A stretch of DNA of 64,000 bases from Niebla homalea (lineage: Eukaryota; Ascomycota; Lecanoromycetes; Lecanorales; Ramalinaceae): the NCBI GenBank assembly GCA_019925105.1, contig JAHGAU010000034.1, positions 1 through 64,000 of the forward strand, read 5' to 3'. The notes under the pieces are model-generated. The model was given only the letters and a program-made list of their open reading frames with translations, was not told the origin of the DNA and did not search any database. Positions 11,151-23,700 of this stretch are shown here, in pieces (positions within the stretch are counted from its first letter, which is position 1; every line of letters starts with the position of its first letter). Both the position numbers and the translations under genes were made by a program.

Positions 11151-13850
11151 ATATATCTTTTTTAATTATTTTTCTTTTTTTACTTATTATATTTATTTAT
11201 TTTATTTACTTTTTACTTTTTCTTTTTTATTATTTATGTTATATTTCTTATTTTTTTTATTTAACTTTTATTATTTATTTAAACCTTTTATTATTTATAT
11301 ATATATTTACTTTTTATTATTTTATTAATTATTTATCTTTTATTAATTATTTTATTTTACTTTTTATTATTTTTTTAATTTAATATTTTTTATTATTTAA
11401 ATAATTATTTATCTATTATTATTTATTTAACCTTTTTATTATTTAAAATTAATTATTTATATTTTATTATTTAATTACTTATTTACCCTATATTATTTAA
11501 TTAAATCTTTACCTTATATTTTACCCTATATTATATAATTAATTTTTTACCTTATAATATTTACTTTTTATTATTTAATTTTTATTATTAATTTAAACGT
11601 TTTATTATTTAATTAAATATTTACTTTCTATTATTTTATTAATTATTTACCCTTAATTATTTATTTATTTACTTTTTTTTTTTTTATTTAATTATTTTCC
11701 CTTTATTATTTTATTATTTACTTAACCTTTATTTTCAACTTTTTACCCCTTATTATTTAATTAAATATTTAACCTTTATTAATTAATCAGTTATTTACCC
11801 TTAATTTTTATATTAATTATTTATACTTTATTATTTAATTAATCTTATACTTTTTATTATTTAAGTAAGTATTTATTATTTACTATTTAATCTTATCCTT
11901 TACTATTTATTTAAGTATTTATTACTTATTATTTAGTTAATTATTTAACTTTTTTTTATTTAATTTATTATTTATTCTTTATTATAAAATTAATTATTTA
12001 TACTTTATTATTTACCTTTTATTATTTACCCTTAATTATTTATATTAAAGTAAGGTTTAAATATATAAATAATTAATAATCTTATTAATATAAAGGGGTT
12101 TTTACCGGTTAAAGATTATAAATAATAAAAATTAAATTTAATAAAGGCTTTATTAAAAAAGTCTTAATATAAAGAAGCGACGTTAATAGCCATCCTATAT
12201 TAAAATATTTAAGAAATTAATTAAATAAAAAAATCAATAATAAAAAAGAAATAATTATTATTTATTATTATTAAGTAAATAATATATTTATTAATCTACT
12301 CCGGATTATAATAATTCCGATATTATTATAACCTTTTTTTATATTTTTTTTTTAATATTTAATCTTTTTTATTTTAACTTAAATATTTTTATTTATAATA
12401 ACATTTTTCTATTATCTTATTATATTTAATTTTTAATTAAATAATTTAATTAAAAACTTAATAAAGGGATTAATAAAAAGGTTAATATAAAACTTAATAA
12501 ACAACTTAATAAAAGGCTTAATAAAAAGCTTATTAAACGGCTTAATAAAGGCCTTCCTAAGGGTAAAGTAAGGGTGCAGGTAAAGGGCTTTACTTAGCTC
12601 TCGGATTCTTTATGTAAATTACGGTATTTTTGGGCCTATTGCGGTGAAGGCACCCTGTGAAGTGCTTATTAAGAGGCCTGGTAAAGGGCCTGGTAAAGGG
12701 CCTGGTAAAGGGCTTAATAAAGGGTTTGCTAAGGGTGCAGGTGAGGGTGTAAGTGAGGGTGCAGGTAAGGGTATAAGTGAGGGTGCAAGTAAGGGTAATG
12801 GTGTACTTGCAGGTGAGGGTGCAGGTGAGGGTGGTGGTAAGGGTGGTGGTATACCTGCAGGTAAGGGTATAAGTAAGGGTGCAAGTAAGGGTGCAGGTGA
12901 GGGTGTAAGTAAGGGTGTAGGTAAGGGTGTAAATGAGGGTGCAAGTAAGGGTAGTGGTGCACTTACAGGTAAGGGTGCAGGTGAGGGTGGTGGTAAGGGT
13001 AGTGGTGTACTTGCAGGTAAGGGTGCAGGTAAGGGTGGTGGTAAGGGTGGTAATGCACCTGTAGGTAAGGGTGCAGGTGAGGGTGGTGGTAAGGGTAGTG
13101 GTGTACTTGCAGGTAAGGGTGCAGGTAAGGGTGGTGGTAAGGGTGGTAATGCACCTGTAGGTAAGGGTGCAGGTGAGGATGCAAGTAAGGGTGTAGGTGA
13201 GGGTATAAGTAAGGGTGGTGGTTAGGGTAATAGTGCACTTACAAGTAAGGGTATAGGTGAGGGTAATGGTAAGGGTGCAAGTAAGGGTATAAGTAAGGGT
13301 GTAAGTAAGGGTGCAAATAAGGGTACAAGTAAGGGTATAAGTAAAGGTGCAAGTAAGGGTGCAAGTAAGGGTGTAAGTAAGGGTGTAAGTAAGGGTGTAA
13401 ATAAGGGTGTAAGTGAGGGTGCAAGTAAGGGTAGTGGTACACTTGCAGGTAAGGGTGCAAATAAGGGTACAGATAAGGGTACAAGTAAGGGTACAGGTGA
13501 GGGTGCAGGTAAGGGTGCAGGTAAGGGTGGTGGTAAGGGTGGTGGTAAGGCTACAGGTAAGGGTGGATCACCTTTAATAATAAAATCTTAATCCTTTTAT
13601 TTCTCAATAACCACCCTATAAAATTTTATTAACAGAGGCTTATTTAAATACGCTTACTTTACTCTATAATTCTTATATATAAAGTTAATGGATTAAGTAA
13701 ATAACTCTAAAGATATATTAAGATAAAATATCTATACTTTATATAAAGTTCAGATTTAAGACTTAATAAATAACTTACTATATACAGCCTCTCCTATTAA
13801 TTAACTATCCGTACTTTATATGAAGTCCAGATATTAATAGTATTAGTTTT
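10565..13850 (+). repeat. Direct repeat unit A (about 3.3 kb)
   Basis: The unit starts near AATACCGTTAAGAAGTTAAA and ends near GAAGTCCAGATATTAATAGT. It matches unit C almost throughout. The length difference (about 300 bp) is accounted for by the longer G-rich array in this copy. Order of parts: GCCGGGAAATAAATT block, AAAGCCCGTTTTATAGCC block, palindrome, satellite, GACGTTAATAG block, G-rich array, then a tail with the palindrome ACTTTATATAAAGT. No transposase or reverse transcriptase relic was recognised. Confidence 0.75.
12671..13566 (+). repeat. G-rich 12-bp array, copy 1
   Basis: Units follow the pattern (G/A)AG GGT G(C/T)A (G/A)GT, giving GAGE/GAGK-like tetrapeptides in one frame, HPHL-like in an antisense frame and RVQV-like in another. 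The frame from 12,644 is open except for a TAG at 13,223-13,225 and would end at 13,591 with PLIIKS. It begins at GTG, not ATG, and an in-frame TAA lies about 60 bases upstream. A translated protein is therefore not supported, although an exon of a lost gene is possible. The TAG sits where copy 3 has CAG, a CpA-to-TpA change. Degenerate 12-bp units of the form AAAGGCTTAATA continue upstream from about 12,440. Confidence 0.8.
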
Positions 13851-16800
13851 CTTATTTATTTAAATATTTACTTTTTATTATTTTATTAATTATTTACTTT
13901 CTATTATTTATTTATTTACTTTTTATTATTTAATTAATAATTTACCCTTTATTATTGATTTATTTACCCTTTATTATTTAATTAACTCTTTACTTTTTAT
14001 TATTTAACCTTTATTATATATTTAAATATTTATTCTTTATTAATTAATTACTTATTTACTCTTTAATATTTATTTACCCTTTCCTATTTAATTAATTATT
14101 TACCTTTTATTAATTATTTATTTACCCTTTTTTATTTATTCAATTATTTTCTTTTTATTATTTTATTATTTACTTAACCTTTATTTTTAATTAATTATTT
14201 TCCCTTTATTATTTTATTATTTACTTAACCTTTATTTTTAATTAATTATTTACCCTTTATTATTTAATTAAGTATTACCCCTTTATTATTTAATCAGTTA
14301 TTTACCCTTTATTCTTATATTAATTATTTAGACTTTATTATTTAATTAATCTTATACTTTTTATTATTTAAGTAAGTATTTACCCTTTTTTATTTAATTT
14401 TATCCCTTTTTATTTATTTAAGTATTTATTACTTATTATTTAATTAATTATTTACCCTTTATTATTTAATTTATTATTTACTTATTATGATTTAATTAAT
14501 TATTTACCCTTTATTATTTAATTAATTATTTACCCTTTATTATTTAAATTATTATTTATTTAATATAATTTAATTAATTATTTACCCTTTATTATTTAAT
14601 TAATTATTTACTTTTTATTATTATATTAATTATCTATACTTTATTATTTACCTTTTATTATTTACTTTTTATTAATATATTAAAGTAAAGCCTTAATAAA
14701 TAAATACTTAATAATCTTATTAATATAAAGGGGTTTTTCCCGGTTAAAAGTTATAAATAATAAAAGTTAAATTAAGTAAGAATTTCATTAAAAGTCTTAA
14801 TATAAGGAAGCGACGTTAATAATTAACCTATATTACAATATTTAAAAAATTATTTAAATAAAAAAATTAATAAAAAAAAGGAAATAAATATTATTTATTA
14901 TTATTAAGTAAATAATATATTTATTAATATAATCCGGATTATAATAATTCCGGTATTATTATAATTGTTATTTTTTTCTTTTTTTTTCTAAATTAAAAGA
15001 TAAATAAAAAGGATTAATAATATTCTGGATATACCCGAAAATACCGTAAAAGTAAAATTATAAAATATATAGCTTAATACTATTATAGGTAATAATAAAC
15101 GGATTTTTATTTTTCCAATATTATTAAGAAATTAAAGTTTATATAAAAAAAGTTAAATTATTAAATTTCCTTAAGGAATAATTAAATAAAAAGTAAAAAT
15201 TAACGCCGGAAAATAAACTTAATTATTAATTATTAAGAATTTAAAATAATTTAAAAATCGATAATTAAATAAAGAATTATTAAATTTAAATAAGTAAAAG
15301 CTTATTTTATAAAGCTTATTAAGCTTTCTAACTTTATTATTCAAAGCTTTTAAATTAAGTTAAGAATTACCCTCTAAGTAATTACTTTAAAAAATAATTA
15401 CTTAAAAGTTAATACTTTTAATTATTGAGGTTTCCTTAAGAAAGGGAATAATCGCTTAAAGTTTATAATCAATAAATATTAAATAATAAGTTATTTTTTA
15501 CTTTATATTATTTACCTTTTATTTTTTAACGTTTATTATTTATTTAATTATTTATTTTTATTAATTAATTATTTATTTACCTTTTATTATTTGTTTTATT
15601 TACTTTTTATTATTTAATTAATTATTTACCGTTTATTATTTAATTTATTATTTACCCTTTATAATTTAATTAATTATTAACCCTTTTTTAGTTAATTAAT
15701 TATTTACCCCTTTTTATTATATTAAGTATTTATACTTTATTATTTACCCTTTATTACCCTTATTAAAATAAGGCCTTAATAAATAAATAATTAATAATCT
15801 TATTAATATAAAGGGTTTTTACCGGTTAAAGGTTATAAATAATAAGAATTAAATTTTATTAAGTTTTTATTAAAAGTCTTAATATAAGGAGGCGACGTTA
15901 ATGGTTATCTTATACTAAGATATTTAAGGAATTAATTAAATAAAAAAATTAATAAGTAAAAAAAAATAATTATTATTATTAAGTAAATAATATATTTATT
16001 AATATATACCGGATTATAATAATTCCGATATTATTATAACGTTTTTTTATATTTTTTTTTAATATTTATTCTTTTTTATTTTAACTTAAATATTTTTATT
16101 TATAATAACGTTTTTTTATTATCTTATTATATTTAATTTTTAATTAAATAATTTAATAAAAAACTTAATAAAAGGTTAAATAAAGGGTTTAATATAAAAC
16201 TTAATAAAGGACTTAATAAAAGGCTTAATAAAAAGCTTATTAAACGGCTTAATAAAGGCCTTCCTAAGGGTAAAGTAAGGGTATAGGTAAAGGGCTTTAC
16301 TTAGCTCTCGGATTCTTCATGTAAATCACGGTATTTTTGGGCCTATTGCGGTGGGGGCACCCGGTGAAGTGCTTGCTAAGAGGCCTGGTAAAGGGCCTGG
16401 TAAAGGGCTTAATAAAGGGTTTGCTGGGGGTGCAGGTAAGGGTGCAAGTAAGGGTGCAGGTGAGGGTGTAAGTGAGGGTGCAGGTAAGGGTGCAAGTAAG
16501 GGTGGTAATAAGGGTAGTAATGCACTTGCAGGTGAGGGTGCAGGTGAGGGTGGTGGTAAGGGTGGTGGTGCATTTGCAGGTGAGGGTACAGGTGAGGGTG
16601 CAGGTGAGGGTGCAAGTGAAAGTGCAGGTAAAGGTGCAGGTAAGGGTACAGGTGAGGGTGTAAGTGAGGGTGTAAGTGAGGGTAGTGGTACACTTGCAGG
16701 TGAGGGTGCAGGTGAGGGTGCAAGTGAGGGTGCAGGTAAGGGTGCAGGTAAGGGTGCAGGTGAGGGTGGTGGTGAGGGTGGTGGTAAGGGTGGTGGTACA

Positions 16801-17785
16801 CCTGCAGGTAAGGGTGCAGGTGAGGGTGCAGGTGAGGGTGCAGGTGAGGGTATAAGTAAGGGTGGTGGTGAGGGTGTAAGTAAGGGTAGTGGTGCACTTG
16901 CAGGTAAGGGTACAGGTAAGGGTGCAGGTAAAAGTGCAGGTAAGGGTGCAGGTAAGGGTGCAGGTAAGGGTACAGGTGAGGGTGCAGGTGAGGGTGCAAG
17001 TGAGAGTGTAGGTGAGGGTGCAGGTAAGGGTGCAGGTGAGGGTGTAAATGAGGGTGCAAGTAAGGGTAGTGGTACACTTGCAGGTGAGGGTGCAGGTGAG
17101 GGTGCAAGTGAGGGTGCAGGTGAGGGTGCAGGTAAGGGTGCAGGTAAGGGTGGTGGTGAGGGTGGTGGTGAGGGTGGTGGTGCACCTGCAGGTGAGGGTG
17201 CAGGTAAAAGTGCAGGTGAGGGTGCAGGTGAGGGTGCAGGTAAGGGTGTAAGTGAGGGTGCAAGTGAGGGTGGTGGTGATGGTAATAGTGCACTTGCAAA
17301 TAAGGGTGCAGGTGAGGGTACAAGTGAGGGTGCAAGTAAGGGTGCAAGTGAGGGTAGTGGTGCACTTGCAGGTGAGGGTGCAAGTGAGGGTGCAAGTGAG
17401 GGTGGTGGTAAGGGTAGTAATACACTTGCAGGTGAGGGTGCAGGTGAGGGTGCAAGTGAGGGTGCAAGTGAGGGTGGTGGTAAGGGTAGTAATGCACTTG
17501 CAGGTGAGTCTTTGGTGGTAAAATCTTAATCCTTTTATTTCTTAATAACCACCCTATAAAATTTTATTAATAGAGACTTGTTTAAATGCGCTTACTTTAC
17601 TCTATAACTCTTATATATAAAGTTAATAGATTAAGTAGATAACTCTAAAGATATATTAAGATAAAGTATTTGTACTTTATATAAAGTTCAGATTTAAGAC
17701 TTAACAGATAACTTACTATATATAGCCTCTTTTATTAATTAGCTATCCGTACTTTATATGAAGTTTAGATATTAATAATATTAAG
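13850..17785 (+). repeat. Direct repeat unit B (rearranged)
   Basis: This copy starts with satellite DNA and a second GACGTTAAT block near 14,810. It has the GCCGGAAAATAAACTT block near 15,203 and then jumps from TATTAAATAATAAGTTA (15,476) straight into satellite, so the palindrome segment present in units A and C is missing. It ends with the longest and least RIP-altered G-rich array and the same terminal tail. Confidence 0.65.
16384..17505 (+). repeat. G-rich 12-bp array, copy 2 (longest)
   Basis: This is the longest and least mutated copy, with mostly GAG GGT GCA GGT units. The frame from GTG at 16,351 stays open for 392 codons and ends SLVVKS at 17,529. Higher-order periodicity is visible: blocks of 12-bp units end in GGTGGTGGT or GGTAGTGGT followed by a CACTTGCAGGT or CACCTGCAGGT joint. 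Several other frames are also open, as expected for a repeat whose unit is a multiple of three and has no stop. No ATG begins the frame. It is most likely a minisatellite inside a repeat unit, with coding as the less likely alternative. Confidence 0.8.
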
Positions 17786-20757
17786 ATTTTTATTTTTTTA
17801 ATACCGTTAAGAAATTAAAATTTATATAAAAAAAGTTAAATTATTAAATTTCCTTAAGGAATAATTAAATAAAAATTAAAAATTAACGCCGGGAAATAAA
17901 TTTAATTATTAATTATTAAGAATTTAAAATAATTTAAAAATTGATAATTAAATAAGGAATTATTAAATTTAAATAAATAAAAACTTATTTTATAAAGTTT
18001 ATTGGGCTTTATAATTTTATTATTAAAAATTTTTAAATCGGTTTAAGAATTATTTTATAAATAATTACTTTAAAAAATAATTATTTAAAGATTAATACTT
18101 TTAATTATTAAAGTTTCTCCGGAAAAAAAATAATTACCTAAAGCCTATAATCAATTAATATTAAATAATAAGTTAAATAAAGCCCGTTTTATAGCCCGTA
18201 TTAAGCTTTATATTTTTCCTATATAAAATTAAAGGATCTAATTTAAAAAATTTTTTAAATTATTTATTTTTAAAAATAAATAATTTAAGAATATAATAAA
18301 AATAAAACGGAATTCCCCCCGGCGGAAAAAATAAATAAATAAAAACTATAATTATTTAAAATTAAATAATAAACTTATATATCTTTTTTAATTATTTTTC
18401 TTTTTTTACTTATTATATTTATTTATTTTATTTACTTTTTACTTTTTCTTTTTTATTATTTATTTTATATTTTTTTTTTTTTTTTATTTAACTTTTATTA
18501 TTTATTTAAACCGTTTATTATTTATATATATATTTACTTTTTATTATTTTATTAATTATTTATCTTTTATTAATTATTTTATTTTATTTTTTTTTATTTC
18601 TTTAATTTAATATTTTTTATTATTTAAATAATTATTTATTTATTATTATTTATTTAACCTTTTTATTACTTAAAATTAATTATTTATATTTTATTATTTA
18701 ATTACTTATTTACTTTATATTATTTAATTAAATCTTTACTTTATATTTTACTTTATATTATATAATTAATTTTTTACCTTATAATATTTACTTTTTATTA
18801 TTTAATTTTTATTATTAATTTAAACGTTTTATTATTTAATTAAATATTTACTTTCTATTATTTTATTAATTATTTACTTTTAATTATTTATTTATTTACT
18901 TTTTTTTTTTTATTTAATTATTTTCCCTTTATTATTCTATTATTTACTTAACCTTTATTTTCAACTTTTTACCCCTTATTATTTAATTAAGTATTTAACC
19001 TTTATTAATTAATCAGTTATTTACCCTTAATTTTTATATTAATTATTTATACTTTATTATTTAATTAATCTTATACTTTTTATTATTTAAGTAAGTATTT
19101 ACCCTTTATTATTTAATCTTATCCCTTATTATTTAATTAATTATTTAACCCTTTTTTATTTAATTTATTATTTATTCTTTATTATAAAATTAATTATTTA
19201 TACTTTATTATTTATTTTTTATTATTTACCCTTAATTATTTATATTAAAGTAGGGTTTAAATATATAAATAACTAATAATCTTATTAATATAAAGGGGTT
19301 TTTACCGGTTAAAGATTATAAATAATAAGAGTTAAATTTAATAAAAACTTTATTAAAAAGTCTTAATATAAAGAAGCGACGTTAATAGTTATTTTATATT
19401 AAAATATTTAAGAAATTAATTAAATAAAAAAATTAATAATAAAAAGAAATAATTATTATTTATTATTATTAAATAAATAATATATATATTAATCTATTCC
19501 GGATTATAATAATTCCGATATTATTATAACCTTTTTTATTTTTATTTTTTTTTTTTAATATTTATTCTTTTTTATTTTAACTTAAATATTTTTATTTATA
19601 ATAACGTTTTTCTATTATCTTATTATATTTAATTTTTAATTAAATAATTTAATTAAAAACTTAATAAAAGGATTAATAAAAAGGTTAATATAAAACTTAA
19701 TAAATAACTTAATAAAAGGCTTAATAAAAAGCTTATTAAACGGCTTAATAAAAGCCTTCTTAAGGGTAAAGTAAGGGTGTAGGTAAAGGGCTTTACTCAG
19801 CTCTCGGATTCTTTATGTAAATTACGGTATTTTTGGGCCTATTGCGAAGTGCTTGTTAAGAGGTTTGGTAAAAGGCCTGGTAAAGGGCCTGGTAAAGGGC
19901 TTAATAAAGGGTTTACTGGGGGTGCAGGTAAGGGTACAAGTGAAGGTCCAGGTAAGGGTGTAAGTGAGGGTGTAAGTAAGGGTAGTAGTGCACTTACAGG
20001 TAAGGGTGCAGGTGAGGGTGGTGGTAAGGGTAGTGGTGTACTTGCAGGTAAGGGTATAGGTAAGGGTGGTGGTGAGGGTGGTGGTACACCTGCAGGTAAG
20101 GGTATAGGTGAGGGTACAAGTAAGGGTATAGGTGAGGGTGCAAGTAAGGGTGGTGGTCAGGGTAATAATGCATTTGCAGGTAAGGGTGCAGGTAAGGGTA
20201 ATGGTAAGGGTGTAAGTAAGGGTGTAAGTGAGGGTGCAAGTAAGGGTACAAGTAAAGGTGCAAGTAAGGGTGCAAATAAGGGTGCAAGTAAGGGTATAAA
20301 TAAGGGTGCAAGTAAGGGTGCAAATGAGGGTATAAGTAAAAATGTAAGTAAGGGTAATGGTGTACTTGCAGGTAAGGGTGCAGATAAGGGTGTAAGTGAG
20401 GGTGCAGGTGAGGGTGCAGGTAAGGGTATAGGTAAGGGTGGTGGTAAGGGTAATGGTAAGGCTGTAAGTGAGGGTGGATCACCTTTAGTGGTAAAATCTT
20501 AATCCTTTTATTTCTTAACAACCACCCTATAAAATTTTATTAACAGAGGCTTATTTAAATACGCTTACTTTACTCTATAACTCTTATATATAAAGTTAAT
20601 GGATTAAGTAAATAACTTTAAAGATGTATTAAGATGAAGTATCCGTACTTTATATAAAGTTCAGATCTAAGACTTAACAGATGACTCACTGCATACAGCC
20701 TCTCCTATTGGTCAGCTATCCGTACTTCACATGAAGTCCAGACATTAATAGTGTTAG
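17785..20757 (+). repeat. Direct repeat unit C (about 3.0 kb)
   Basis: Collinear with unit A from ATACCGTTAAGAAATTAAA at 17,801 to the terminal GAAGTCCAGACATTAATAG at about 20,731-20,750. The right 150 bases are better preserved than in units A and B (CTTCACATGAAGTCC against CTTTATATGAAGTCC). After 20,757 the sequence no longer matches the family, so this is the right boundary of the array of units. Confidence 0.75.
19858..20480 (+). repeat. G-rich 12-bp array, copy 3 (shortest)
   Basis: The same unit pattern with more AAG, GTA, ATA and ACA forms than copy 2, so more RIP-type change. The frame from GTG at 19,849 runs 217 codons to PLVVKS at 20,502. Just before the array this copy lacks 16 bases present in copies 1 and 2, at a site flanked by GGT on both sides. 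That deletion changes the frame relative to the sequence upstream, another argument against a conserved long reading frame. Confidence 0.8.
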
Positions 20758-20759
20758 GT

Positions 20760-23700
20760 ATTAAAGGTGGTTCCAAGGGTACCGTAAGTTACTCGTTTAA
20801 TAAATTAAGTCTATTAATTTAAAAAAAAAAAAGGAATAAGGAGAGTTATTATTGAGTTATAAATTTTATTAAACCTTATTATTTAAAAGAAAAAGACGGG
20901 GGGGGATATAGTTAATAATAATTCCGGCGGGGCAGTATTTTAAACGTTAAACTTATCCGGTTCCGCTGCTTAATTAAGAAATATAGCTAATATTTAAAGT
21001 ATTAACGTTTTATCGTTAACGGTATATAATACGGTTAATTATTAGGGTATTTAAATATATCCCCTTTAAAAGGTAAAGCCTAATACTAAGTAAACCGTCC
21101 TTTAATTACCGGGTATATATATTCCGGGAGGTTCTTATCTTAAAGTTAATATACCGGTTATTAAACGTAATATAAAAGGATAAGTAATTCTTAAGGGCGA
21201 TAACGACGGAAGGGTATCCAGTTACGGAGTTAAACTTCTAATATTTAGTAAAGTATTTAAATCGGGTAATTAATCGTCTTTATTATTAAGGAAATAATTA
21301 AAATTAAAGGACTTCGCCGTTAAATTATTAATACGGGAAGGCGGTCGGTTTAAAGGTATAAAAATAAGGGTTTAAAGGGTTATATTCTTTTAATTAAGAT
21401 AATAATAAATAAACTATATATATCCTAAGTAATTATTTCTTTAAGGTAAATAAGGAAATCCTTAAACGGAAATTGGAATAAGCCGGGTTCTAAACAGGTT
21501 ATCCGTACCGGCTTATTTTCATTTCCCTATCTATATAAGAATTAAAAGCTTAACTTTTATATTATTTTTATATTAAAAATTAAATTATTTAATTATAATA
21601 TTCCGATATTATTATTAAAAAAAGCGAAGCTCCTTAAAATATTTATTTTATAAATAAACGTATTAAGTACCGGCCGTCTTATTATTATATCCAGTTTACC
21701 GGTTAACGTTAAAATTTAAAAGTTTATGCCCTTTTTAATAAAAATTAAACCCGGAAGGTAAATATTTACGGGAGATAATAACTATAAGATAACGTTATGA
21801 GCTAACGGTAAAACGTAAATTATATTTAAATGCCTTAAGGGTTTTAACGGCAAAAAAGTCTAAAAGTTAAAAGGTTAACTAATTATTCTAAATATAAAGA
21901 CTCTTAAGACCTTTTTTTTAAATATATAGGTATAGTTATTAAATAAACGGTTAAATAAAAGTGAAATATTAAATAAAATAATGATTAATATCCGCTAAGA
22001 AATATTTATTAATTACCTTTAAGGTTTTCTGAATACTATAACCTTTATAATAAGTAATAATAAACGATATAAAACCGTTATCGATATATATATTACGGAT
22101 ACCTAAATTTAAGTAATTCCGGAATTAAAAACTAAAAAGTTTTATCCTACGGGTAGGTTAATTACTTAAGATTTAGGTTAAGAAAACCAAATAATAAAGG
22201 AATTATTATTTTAATTTAAAATATTCCTTAATACAAATAGCCTTTTAAGATATTTAAGGGTCTTTATAATAAAAAAAGGTATTTAAATTATATAATTTAA
22301 TAAATAATACCCTTAATTCCTCTTAAGAGGTTATATGGATAAGGAGTTATAACTTATATTTTTTAAGGTTATTAATAAATTTATTTAAGAATAATTAATT
22401 AAACCGTATATTAACGGGATTCTCTTTTAATTTTTTTAGGTTAATAAAGGGGAGTTTAGATACTTTATTATCCTTTAAGAAATATAACGTTTAAAGATTG
22501 ACTTATAATAGCTTTTATTAATAATAAAAAAGGTAACGAAAAACAAAAATATTAAAGGAAATATCTTTATAAATTAGGTTCTTATGATTTTAAGCTTAAT
22601 ATATAATATTTATATTAATAATAATATCCTGGATAGCCCGACCTTATAACTATAATATTAAGATTTAATTAAAAAAAATATAATTACCTTAAATTAATTA
22701 ATTACGCCGAAATTAAATTAAATAATCCTTAAAGCTTAACCTTTATTTTATATTATAGGATTAAAGGCTTTAATTAATAATAGAAAATTAGATTACTTTT
22801 ATAATTATTAAAAGAAAGCTAATATAATTATTAACCTAATAAAACTCCTTCTTTTTTTATAAATAATTTTATTAATATTTATAAAAAGGATTTAACGGAT
22901 AAGAATAAATAATATATTAACTTAATCTTAAGAACCGTAAAAAAATTAATAAGGGTAAATATATAAAGGTTACCGGGAAAGCGTTTTATAAATAAAATAA
23001 AGTTAAATTATTAAACTTAATAATCTAAAGTATTTTATTTTTCTTTTATTATAACTTTAAAGATTATAAACTACTTATATTACTTTTAAATATTATAAAA
23101 AATAATAAAACGCTTATAATAATCCGTATAATAATCGGATTATTAAGGGGTTAATTAATATCTTAACCGTTTAAAAAAAGATTACTTAACGGCGGTATTT
23201 TCCTAAAGCTATTAAGTACGGTAAATATATATAAGGAGGCGGGCTTAAATATTATAATACTTTATATAAATTCTTATTTATAAGTTAATTTATAAAGGGT
23301 TATCGCTTTTTATATTATACTTATTTTATATAATAATAAATATTTAATTAAAAATATTAATTTTATTGTTTAATACGTTATTATAAGCTTAAAGGATTAA
23401 CCGTTTTATATTATAACCTTATTTTAAAAGGAGATAATTATATTCCGTAAAAGGTTTAATTAAAAATAAAAACTTTTATAACTTTATACCTTTAAAGTAT
23501 TTAAATTATTTAATTTATTTTAATTACGGTTAAGCAGCTATATAATATAATATCTTTATAATCACTACTTTTATTTTTTTTTTATACGGTTCTATTTATC
23601 GTTAAAAAAAGGTAAGGAGGAAATCGCTAATATTATAAGGGTCCCTTAAGATATTATTAAATCCCTCCAATACGGTAATTTCTAGTCCCGGGGAATAATT

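Noticed and set aside
12729..13484. Minus-strand frames coding HPYLHPHL-type repeats opposite the G-rich arrays
   Set aside because: They are the antisense reading of the 12-bp unit and stay open only because the unit has no stop in that frame. No ATG or flanking conserved sequence supports them.
16472..17521. Plus-strand RVQV-type repeat frames inside array 2
   Set aside because: A second frame of the same 12-bp repeat; openness is a by-product of unit length.
12671..20480. CRISPR-like array
   Set aside because: Units are 12 bp without unique spacers, in a fungal genome; this is a minisatellite.
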